A stretch of DNA of 64,000 nucleotides, taken from assembly GCF_900100495.1 (NCBI RefSeq), contig NZ_FNCT01000021.1, forward strand, positions 1-64,000. Direction: 5' to 3'. Below are positions 9,144 through 17,645 of this stretch, piece by piece; the stretch's first letter is position 1, and every line of letters starts with the position of its first letter. Below the pieces are notes generated by a model. That model worked only from the letters and a program-made list of their open reading frames with translations. It was not told the DNA's origin and did not search any database. Origin of the DNA: Pseudomonas benzenivorans (GTDB lineage: Bacteria; Pseudomonadota; Gammaproteobacteria; Pseudomonadales; Pseudomonadaceae). Both the position numbers and the translations under genes were made by a program.

Positions 9144-9146
9144 ATT

Positions 9147-9172
9147 TGTTACGAGGTGTTGATGCGGTAACA
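9147..9172 (-). promoter_or_regulatory. CbrB upstream activating site for crcZ
   Basis: TGTTAC-N14-GTAACA, a perfect inverted repeat centred about 137 bp upstream of the predicted crcZ start, a normal distance for a sigma-54 enhancer. It matches the CbrB consensus I recall from P. putida work. A further GTAAC half-site lies at 9126-9130 within the terminator loop. Confidence 0.8.
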
Positions 9173-9213
9173 GCGGGCGGGAACCTTTCGCGTCCCGCTG
9201 TGTCACCGTGCGG

Positions 9214-10632
<1,419 letters not shown>

Positions 10633-10711
10633 CAATTGAATCTCTCGACGGTCTCGGAACCTGCGTGCGGGGGCTTGTCGACCTTGGGGGCAGGCTCTTT
10701 GGGTAGCTGGT

Positions 10712-13666
10712 TCAAGTCGCTATGGACGTCGCCTCGACATGCCGCGGCAGGGTCACCCGGATGCGGGTGCCGCGCTGGTGCTCCGGGTCGGCCGGGCTGT
10801 CGATTGTTATTTGTCCATAATGCTCTTCCACGATGGAATAGACCAGTGCAAGGCCGAGTCCCGTGCCTTTGCCCGGGTCCTTGGTGGTGAAGAAGGGCTC
10901 GAACAAGCGGTCCATGATCGCCTTGGGGATGCCGCTGCCTTCGTCCTCGACGATCAGGTCGACGGTGTGCTCGGAGGCTTCGCTCATGACCCGGATCGCC
11001 GCACCCGGCGGCGAGGCGTCGCGGGCGTTGGACAGCAGGTTGATCAGCACCTGGGCGAGCCGTTGCGGGTCGCCTTCGACCCAGTGTTCGGGGTCGCACA
11101 GGTTGAAGAACTGCACTTCTACGCTGCGCCGGTTCAGCGCCAGCAGGCCGATGGCCTCCTGCGCCACCTGGGCCAGGCAGACCGGTTCGTCGGCCTGTTG
11201 ATGGCTGCCGGAGTGGGCGAAGCTCATCAGCGACTGGACGATGCGCGAGACCCGTTTGGTCTGCTCGAGAATCTGCTCGCTGATCTCGGTCAGCTCGCCG
11301 TCGCCCTCGCGTTCCTCGCGCAGATTCTGCGCCAGGCAGGCGATGCCGGTGATCGGGTTGCCGATCTCGTGGGCCACCCCGGCGGCCAGGCGACCGATGC
11401 TGGCCAGGCGCTCGGAGTGCACCAGCTTGTCTTCCAGGTACTGGGTCTCGGTGAGGTCCTCGACCAGCAGCACCAGGCCGCTGTTACCCGGCGCCAGCGG
11501 CTCGTCGATCGCCGCCTTTTGCAGGTTGAGCCAGCGGATCTGGCCGTCCAGCGCCAGGCGCTGTTTGTGCAGGTGCTCGTCGGGCAGCTCGATGAAGCGT
11601 TGCAGCAGGCTGCGCCAGGGTTCGCCGAGGGTCGCCAGGCGCGAGCCGACCACGCGCTGCGCGGGGATCTCGGTGAGTTCTTCCATGGCCTTGTTCCACA
11701 TCAGGATTTCCTGGTCCTTGGCCAGCGAACAGACGCCCATCGGCAGTTCCTGCAGGGTCTGCCGGTGGTAGCGGCGCAGTGCGTCGAGTTCCGCGGCGAG
11801 GCCGGTGAGGCGCGAGTGGTAGTCCTCCAGGCGGCTCTCGATGAAGTGGATGTCCTCGGTGACGTAGGTTTCGCTGCCGGCCTTGTAGGGCAGGAAGGTC
11901 TCGACGATGTCCTGGGCCACGCTCGGGCCCATCAGGCCGGAGAGGTTGGCCTCGATGCGGTCGCGCAGGCGGCGCAGGGCATAGGGGCGGTTCTCGTCGA
12001 AGGGCAGGTGCAGGTCGCGCAGGGCCTGCTCGACCTCGCGCTGGGCGGTCTTGGCGCCGAGGGGTTTGGCCAGCTGGGTGGCGAATTCCTGCGGCGACAA
12101 CGCCAGCAGCTCGCGTCGTTGCGGGCGGCGCATGTTGTCCACGGCGCAGGCTTCGGCGGCGCTTTTTTCCTCGGCGCTGGCTTCGCTGAAGACCGAGACC
12201 AGGGTGAACACCAGCACGTTGGCCGCCAGCGAGCCGATCGCCGCGAAATGCCAGCTGCTGTCGTCCAGCACATAGATCAGGTTGAGTGCCGGGATGTAGA
12301 TGCCCTGCAGGTTGCCGAGCATCGGCAGCAGCATGCCCAGCAGCCACACGCAGATCCCGGCCAGCAGGCCGGCGATGAAGCCGCGGCGGTTGGCGGTCGG
12401 CCAGTACAGCACCGAGAGCACGCCGGGGAGGAACTGCAGGGTGGCGACGAAGGCGATGATGCCCAGGTTGGCCAGGTCCTGCTCGGCGCCGAGCAGAATA
12501 TAGAAGCCGTAGCCGGCCATGATGATGGCGACGATCAGGGCGCGCCGCGTCCACTTCAGCCAGCGGTAGATGTTGCCCTCGGCGGGCGGCTGATACAGCG
12601 GCAGCACCACGTGGTTGAGGATCATCCCGGACAGCGCCAGGGTGGTGACGATGATCAGCCCGCTGGACGCCGACAGGCCGCCGACGTAGGCGATCAGCGC
12701 CAGGGTCTGGCTGTTCACCGCGATGCCCAGGCCGAGGGTGAAGTATTCCGGGTTGGTGGTGGCGCCGAGTTTCAGCCCGGCCCAGAGGATCAACGGCACC
12801 GCCAGGCTCATCAGCAACAGGAACAGCGGCAGCCCCCAACTGGCGCTGACCATCGCCCGCGGGTTGAGGTTCTCGGTGAAGGTCATGTGGTACATGTGCG
12901 GCATGACGATGGCCGAGGCGAAGAACACCAGCAGCAGGGTGCGCCACGGGCCTTCCTGCAGCGGCGTGTGCAGCCGGCTCAGCGCCGCCTGGTTCTGCAC
13001 CAGCCAGAACTCCAGGTCCTGCGGCCCGTCGAACACCCCGTACAAGGCATACAGGCCGATGATGGCGAGGGCGCTCAGCTTGACCACCGACTCGAAGGCG
13101 ATGGCGAAAACCAGGCCCTCGTGCTTCTCGCGGGTGGCGATGTGGCGGGCGCCGAAGAGGATGGTGAAGAGGATGATCAGCCCGCAGAAGGCCAGGGCCA
13201 CGCGCTCCTGCACCGGCTCGCGGGTGAGGATGCCGATCGAGTCGGCCACCGCCTGGATCTGCAGGGCCAGCAGCGGCAGCACGCCGATCAGCATGAACGC
13301 CGTGCTCAGCGCGCCGGCCCAGGTGCTGCGGAAGCGGAAGGCGAACAGGTCGGCCAGCGACGACAGCTGGTAGGTGCGGGTGATGCGCAGGATCGGGTAG
13401 AGCAGCACCGGCGCGAGGAGGAAGGCGCCGGATACCCCCAGGTAGCTGGCGAGGAAGCCGTAACCGTACTGGTAGGCCAGGCCGACCGTGCCGTAGAAGG
13501 CCCAGGCGCTGGCGTAGACGCCGAGCGACAGGGTGTAGGTCAGCGGATGGCGGATGACCCAGCGCGGGATCAGGCCGTGTTCGCTGACCCAGGCGACCCC
13601 GAACAGCACCAGCAGGTAGGCGGCGCTGATCAGGATCAGCTGGCTCAGGCTAAAGCTCGTCAGCAT
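10712..13666 (-). CDS. cbrA: Sensor histidine kinase CbrA with sodium/solute symporter domain
   Basis: 984 aa. The N-terminal ~500 residues hold about a dozen membrane helices of the SLC5/SSS type (MLTSFSLSQLILISAAYLLV onward). A cytoplasmic PAS-like segment follows (ELPMGVCSLAKDQEILMWNK), then the HisKA phospho-acceptor box AAGVAHEIGNPITGIACLA and the ATPase motifs EDEGSGIPKAIMDRLFEPFF and GKGTGLGLALVYSIVEEHYG. It is the partner of CbrB; in Pseudomonas the transporter part has been linked to histidine uptake. The ATG (13664-13666) overlaps the stop of a short leader reading frame and lies next to a tandem duplication. Confidence 0.96.
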   Translation of the reverse strand: MLTSFSLSQLILISAAYLLVLFGVAWVSEHGLIPRWVIRHPLTYTLSLGVYASAWAFYGTVGLAYQYGYGFLASYLGVSGAFLLAPVLLYPILRITRTYQLSSLADLFAFRFRSTWAGALSTAFMLIGVLPLLALQIQAVADSIGILTREPVQERVALAFCGLIILFTILFGARHIATREKHEGLVFAIAFESVVKLSALAIIGLYALYGVFDGPQDLEFWLVQNQAALSRLHTPLQEGPWRTLLLVFFASAIVMPHMYHMTFTENLNPRAMVSASWGLPLFLLLMSLAVPLILWAGLKLGATTNPEYFTLGLGIAVNSQTLALIAYVGGLSASSGLIIVTTLALSGMILNHVVLPLYQPPAEGNIYRWLKWTRRALIVAIIMAGYGFYILLGAEQDLANLGIIAFVATLQFLPGVLSVLYWPTANRRGFIAGLLAGICVWLLGMLLPMLGNLQGIYIPALNLIYVLDDSSWHFAAIGSLAANVLVFTLVSVFSEASAEEKSAAEACAVDNMRRPQRRELLALSPQEFATQLAKPLGAKTAQREVEQALRDLHLPFDENRPYALRRLRDRIEANLSGLMGPSVAQDIVETFLPYKAGSETYVTEDIHFIESRLEDYHSRLTGLAAELDALRRYHRQTLQELPMGVCSLAKDQEILMWNKAMEELTEIPAQRVVGSRLATLGEPWRSLLQRFIELPDEHLHKQRLALDGQIRWLNLQKAAIDEPLAPGNSGLVLLVEDLTETQYLEDKLVHSERLASIGRLAAGVAHEIGNPITGIACLAQNLREEREGDGELTEISEQILEQTKRVSRIVQSLMSFAHSGSHQQADEPVCLAQVAQEAIGLLALNRRSVEVQFFNLCDPEHWVEGDPQRLAQVLINLLSNARDASPPGAAIRVMSEASEHTVDLIVEDEGSGIPKAIMDRLFEPFFTTKDPGKGTGLGLALVYSIVEEHYGQITIDSPADPEHQRGTRIRVTLPRHVEATSIAT

Positions 13667-13740
13667 CGCGTTGGCTCTGCGAGTAAGGGTAAGGGGCGGT
13701 CGCTAGGGTTTCGCCGCCACGCCTCAGAGTTCATCGGCAT
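13660..13740 (-). CDS. Possible 26-codon leader peptide coupled to cbrA
   Basis: The minus-strand ATG at 13738-13740 opens a 26-codon frame (MPMNSEAWRR... ending AEPTRC) whose TGA (13660-13662) overlaps the cbrA start as ATGCTGA. It lies within the left copy of the tandem duplication and has the same GCAGAG...CGCG lead-in as cbrA, so it may be translated and coupled to cbrA. No homologue is recognised. It may simply be an accident of the duplication. Confidence 0.3.
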   Translation of the reverse strand: MPMNSEAWRRNPSDRPLPLLAEPTRC

Positions 13741-13813
13741 CGCGTTGACTCTGCGAAGAATGATAAAGGGCGGTCACCAGGTTTCGCCGCCATGCCTCAG
13801 AGTTCATCGGCAT
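13667..13813. repeat. Tandem near-duplication at the cbrX-cbrA junction
   Basis: Two direct copies (13667-13740, 74 bp, and 13741-13813, 73 bp) share blocks such as CGCGTTG, CTCTGCGA, TTTCGCCGCCA and CTCAGAGTTCATCGGCAT. The right copy contains the last codons and stop of cbrX; the left copy repeats that tail and the lead-in to cbrA. As a result cbrX and cbrA are 130 bp apart instead of nearly touching. Confidence 0.85.
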
Positions 13814-13973
13814 CACGCGCGCTCTGCAGGATAAAGGTCACCACGATGAGGATCAGCCAGAGCATGTAAGGCCGGTACCAGGCGCCGTTGGGGTCGATCC
13901 ACCAGTCCATGATGGCCGGGGAGAACAGGTAGATCCCCACCACCAGGATCAGGACCAATCGATAGATATACAT
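13797..13973 (-). CDS. cbrX: Small membrane protein CbrX
   Basis: 58 aa from ATG at 13971-13973: MYIYRLVLILVVGIYLFSPA, then a short WW-containing loop (MDWWIDPNGAWYRPYM), a second hydrophobic helix (LWLILIVVTFIL) and an acidic tail ending DADEL. Two membrane segments are predicted. A small gene of this kind directly upstream of cbrA has been named cbrX in Pseudomonas and is cotranscribed with cbrA. Its biochemical role is not known to me. Here its 3' end is part of a tandem duplication. Confidence 0.8.
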   Translation of the reverse strand: MYIYRLVLILVVGIYLFSPAIMDWWIDPNGAWYRPYMLWLILIVVTFILQSARDADEL

Positions 13974-14199
13974 GCCGCATCTCGTTACGGGAGTGGCGCG
14001 ATGGTAACGGATGCGTGGCGCTCTGCGTAGGCCGTGCGTGGCGCGCTGCCGCGATGACCGGGGTGACTGCGGCCCGGGCCAGCGGCAGGCCCGGGTGCTG
14101 ACCTGTTGTTGTGCGCGCTCGCCGCCATGGGGCGCGGGGTGGCGCCGTTCTGGTGCGTGGTGCCCGCGGGAGGCGGCGCCAGCCGCTGCTGCGGAGCGC

Positions 14200-14214
14200 T
14201 GGCATAACTCTTGC
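14200..14214 (+). promoter_or_regulatory. Candidate sigma-54 promoter of the transglutaminase/ATP-grasp operon
   Basis: TGGCATAACTCTTGC fits TGGCAC-N5-TTGC with one mismatch and exact GG-N10-GC spacing. The predicted start, near 14226, leaves a 27-nt leader with an AGGAGG ribosome site at 14241-14246. The rest of the 279-bp cbrX-to-operon gap shows no gene. Confidence 0.65.
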
Positions 14215-14252
14215 GCAGCCCCCGTATCGTCCAGGCTCGCAGGAGGCCCGCT

Positions 14253-17200
14253 GTGTCGATCCATATCGCCTTGCACCACGTGACCCACTACCGCTACGAC
14301 CGTGCGGTCAACCTCGGCCCGCAGATCGTCCGCCTGCGCCCGGCACCGCACAGCCGTACCCGGGTGCTGTCCTACGCCCTGAAGGTCGAGCCGGGCGAGC
14401 ACTTCATCAACTGGCAGCAGGACCCGCAGGGCAACTACCTGGCGCGCCTGGTGTTCCCGGAAAAGACCCGCGAGCTGAAGGTCGAGGTCGACCTGGTCGC
14501 CGAGATGGCGGTGTTCAACCCCTTCGACTTCTTCCTCGAGCCCTATGCCGAGCAGATTCCCTTCGCCTATACCGAGGGCGAGCAGCGCGAGCTGGCGCCC
14601 TACCTGGTCAAGCTGCCGGCGGGCAAGCTGTTCGCCGCGTACCTGGCCGGCATCGCGCGCACGCCGACGCCCTGCGTGGACTTCCTGGTGGCGCTGAACC
14701 AGCGCCTGTCCACCGACATCGCCTACCTGATCCGCCTGGAGCCCGGCGTGCAGACCCCGGAGGAGTCGCTGCACAAGGCCTCGGGCTCCTGCCGCGACTC
14801 GGCCTGGCTGCTGGTGCAGCTTTTCCGCCACCTGGGCCTGGCGGCGCGCTTCGTCTCCGGCTACCTGATCCAGCTCAGCGCCGACGTCAAGGCGCTGGAC
14901 GGTCCGTCCGGCACCGAGGTCGACTTCACCGACCTGCACGCCTGGTGCGAGGTGTACCTGCCCGGCGCCGGCTGGATCGGCCTCGACCCGACCAGCGGCC
15001 TGTTCGCCGGCGAGGGCCATATCCCCCTGGCCTGCAGCCCGGAGCCGTCCTCGGCGGCGCCGATCAGCGGCGGGGTCGACGAGTGCGAGTGCGAGTTCTC
15101 CCATGCCATGCGGATCGAGCGCATCTGGGAGGCGCCGCGGGTGACCAAGCCCTACAGCGCGGCGCAGTGGCGGGCGATCGACGCGCTCGGCCGCCAGGTC
15201 GACGAAGACCTCGCCAGCCACGACGTGCGCCTGACCATGGGCGGCGAGCCGACCTTCGTCGCCCTCGATTACCCGGACGACGCGGAGTGGAACACCGCCG
15301 CCCTCGGGCCGAACAAGCGCCGCTTGGCCGCCGAGCTGTTCCACCGCCTGCGCGCCCACTATGCGCCGCAGGCGCTGGTGCATTTCGGCCAGGGCAAGTG
15401 GTACCCCGGCGAGCAACTGCCGCGCTGGTCGCTGAACTGCTACTGGCGCAAGGACGGCGAGCCGCTGTGGCAGGACCCGGCGCTGCATGCCGATGAGCAA
15501 CAGGATTACGGCGCCGACGCGGCCATGGCCGCGCGCTTCCTCGCGACCCTGGCCGAGCGCCTGGGGCTGAGCGACGAGCACCGCTTCCCGGCTTACGAGG
15601 ACTGGTTCTACTACCTGTGGCGCGAGCGCCAGCTACCGAGCAACGTCACCCCGGAGGACGCGCGGCTGGCCGACCCGCTGGAGCGCGAGCGGCTGCGCAA
15701 GGTGTTCGCCCAGGGCCTGGACCAGGTGGTCGGCCATGTCCTGCCGCTGGCCCGGCGGGTCAAGGAGGACGGCTGGCAGAGCGGCGCCTGGTTCCTGCGC
15801 GACGAGCACTGCCGGCTGCTGCCGGGCGACTCGCCGCTGGGCTACCGCCTGCCGCTGGATTCGCTGCCCTGGGTCAGCCAGGGCGACTACCCCTACGTCA
15901 ACCCGGCCGACCCGTCCCAGGCCTTCGCCCCGCTGCCGGCCGCCGCGCAGATCCAGCAGCAGCTGCGCGGCGTGTGGAACGGCCGCCAGGCTGACGCGGC
16001 GAAGCGCCCGGCGCCGGGGCAGTCGGCCGCCGGCGTGGTGCGCACCGCGCTGTGCGCCGAGCCGCGGGAGGGCCGCCTGTACCTGTTCATGCCGCCGCTG
16101 AGCCGGCTGGAGGACTATCTCGAATTGGTCGCCGCCATCGAGGCCACGGCCGCCGAGCTCGCCTGCCCGGTGCTGCTGGAAGGCTACGAGCCGCCGCAGG
16201 ACCCGCGCCTGCAGGTGTTCCGCGTCACCCCGGACCCTGGGGTGATCGAGGTGAACATCCATCCGGCGGCGAGCTGGGAGGAGCTGGCCGAGCGCACCGA
16301 GTTCCTCTACGAGGCGGCGCGGCAAACCCGTCTGAGTAGCGAGAAGTTCATGGTCGACGGTCGCCATACCGGCACCGGCGGCGGCAACCACTTCGTCCTC
16401 GGCGGCGCCACCCCGGCCGACTCGCCGTTCCTGCGCCGCCCCGACCTGCTGCGCAGCCTGATCGGCTACTGGCACAACCACCCGTCGCTGTCCTACCTGT
16501 TCAGCGGCCTGTTCATCGGCCCTACGTCCCAGGCTCCTCGCGTGGACGAGGCACGTAACGATGCGCTGTACGAGTTGGAGATCGCCTTCGCCCAGATGCC
16601 CGAGCCGGGCCGCGACAGCCCGCCCTGGCTGGTCGACCGGCTGCTGCGCAACCTGCTGGTGGACGTAAGCGGCAACACCCATCGCGCCGAGTTCTGCATC
16701 GACAAGCTGTACTCGCCGGACTCGGCCAGCGGCCGCCTCGGCCTGCTCGAGCTGCGCGCCTTCGAGATGCCGCCGCATGCGCAGATGAGCCTGGCCCAGC
16801 AGCTGCTGCTGCGCGCCCTGGTCGCGCGCTTCTGGCAGGCGCCCTATACCCCGGCCAGGCTGGTGCGCTGGGGCACCGAGCTGCACGACCGCTTCCTCCT
16901 GCCGCACTTCGTCGAGCAGGATTTCGCCGACGTGCTGCAGGAACTGGGCGCCTTCGGCTACCGGCTGCGCGCCGAGTGGTTCGCCCCGCACTTCGAGTTC
17001 CGCTTCCCCAAGGCCGGCGATTTCACCGTCAAGGGCATCGAGCTGGAGCTGCGCCAGGCCCTGGAACCCTGGCATGTGCTGGGCGAGGAGGGTGCCGGCG
17101 GCGGCACCGTGCGCTATGTCGACTCCTCGCTGGAGCGCCTGCAGGTCAAGCTCGCCGGCCTGCCGCCGGATCGCTACGTGCTGACCTGCAACGGCGTGCC

Positions 17201-17543
17201 GGTGCCGCTGCGGCCGACCGGCAAGGTCGGCGAATTCGTCGGCGGCGTGCGTTTTCGCGCCTGGCAGCCGGCCGCCTGCCTGCAGCCGACCATCGGCGTG
17301 CATGCGCCGCTGGTGTTCGACCTGCTCGACAGCTGGATGAACCGCTCCCTGGGCGGATGCCAGTATCATGTCGCCCATCCGGGCGGGCGCAACTACGAGA
17401 GCCTGCCGGTCAACGCCTACGAGGCGGAAAGTCGGCGGCTGGCGCGGTTCTTCCGCCTCGGCCATAGTCCGGGCAAGCGCCCGCCCTTGGCGCCGATCGA
17501 TAATAATGAACTGCCGATGACCCTGGATCTGCGCCTCAGCTAG
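14253..17543 (+). CDS. Transglutaminase-like / DUF2126 protein
   Basis: 1096 aa from the GTG at 14253, seven bases after an AGGAGG ribosome site; the N-terminus SIHIALHHVTHYRYDRAVNL is the usual start of these proteins. Residues ~1-300 form a bacterial transglutaminase-like cysteine-peptidase fold with catalytic Cys in GSCRDSAWLLVQLF (near 179), His in DLHAWCEVY and Asp in GLDPTSG. From about residue 325 (LTMGGEPTFVALDYP) to the C-terminus is a DUF2126 region that includes DGRHTGTGGGNHFVLGGATP. First gene of a three-gene operon with a circularly permuted ATP-grasp/alpha-E protein and a second transglutaminase. Such operons are thought to build or trim peptide bonds, but their substrate is unknown. 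Confidence 0.9.
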   Translation: MSIHIALHHVTHYRYDRAVNLGPQIVRLRPAPHSRTRVLSYALKVEPGEHFINWQQDPQGNYLARLVFPEKTRELKVEVDLVAEMAVFNPFDFFLEPYAEQIPFAYTEGEQRELAPYLVKLPAGKLFAAYLAGIARTPTPCVDFLVALNQRLSTDIAYLIRLEPGVQTPEESLHKASGSCRDSAWLLVQLFRHLGLAARFVSGYLIQLSADVKALDGPSGTEVDFTDLHAWCEVYLPGAGWIGLDPTSGLFAGEGHIPLACSPEPSSAAPISGGVDECECEFSHAMRIERIWEAPRVTKPYSAAQWRAIDALGRQVDEDLASHDVRLTMGGEPTFVALDYPDDAEWNTAALGPNKRRLAAELFHRLRAHYAPQALVHFGQGKWYPGEQLPRWSLNCYWRKDGEPLWQDPALHADEQQDYGADAAMAARFLATLAERLGLSDEHRFPAYEDWFYYLWRERQLPSNVTPEDARLADPLERERLRKVFAQGLDQVVGHVLPLARRVKEDGWQSGAWFLRDEHCRLLPGDSPLGYRLPLDSLPWVSQGDYPYVNPADPSQAFAPLPAAAQIQQQLRGVWNGRQADAAKRPAPGQSAAGVVRTALCAEPREGRLYLFMPPLSRLEDYLELVAAIEATAAELACPVLLEGYEPPQDPRLQVFRVTPDPGVIEVNIHPAASWEELAERTEFLYEAARQTRLSSEKFMVDGRHTGTGGGNHFVLGGATPADSPFLRRPDLLRSLIGYWHNHPSLSYLFSGLFIGPTSQAPRVDEARNDALYELEIAFAQMPEPGRDSPPWLVDRLLRNLLVDVSGNTHRAEFCIDKLYSPDSASGRLGLLELRAFEMPPHAQMSLAQQLLLRALVARFWQAPYTPARLVRWGTELHDRFLLPHFVEQDFADVLQELGAFGYRLRAEWFAPHFEFRFPKAGDFTVKGIELELRQALEPWHVLGEEGAGGGTVRYVDSSLERLQVKLAGLPPDRYVLTCNGVPVPLRPTGKVGEFVGGVRFRAWQPAACLQPTIGVHAPLVFDLLDSWMNRSLGGCQYHVAHPGGRNYESLPVNAYEAESRRLARFFRLGHSPGKRPPLAPIDNNELPMTLDLRLS

Positions 17544-17645
17544 GGGCATCTGCAGGCACGAGTTTATTCACGGTCAGCTGCGCTGCTAGCGTGATCGCGG
17601 ATAGATTCGTGCCTGCGGCCATTTTCCATGCCTGTTGAGTTTTCC

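Noticed and set aside
8870..9145. An Asn/Lys-rich protein of about 91 residues on the minus strand
   Set aside because: It is the translation of the CA repeats of crcZ (runs of NNNN and KNK) and has no ribosome site; the RNA gene explains the sequence.
10739..13834. A 1031-codon open frame on the plus strand opposite cbrA
   Set aside because: It is the antisense shadow of cbrA in GC-rich DNA: Val/Gln/Asp-rich with no domains or ribosome site, while cbrA on the other strand has full kinase motifs.
14100..14199. NtrC enhancer upstream of the transglutaminase operon
   Set aside because: Only a weak GCGCC-N5-GGTGC-like partial match was found, not enough to call a site.
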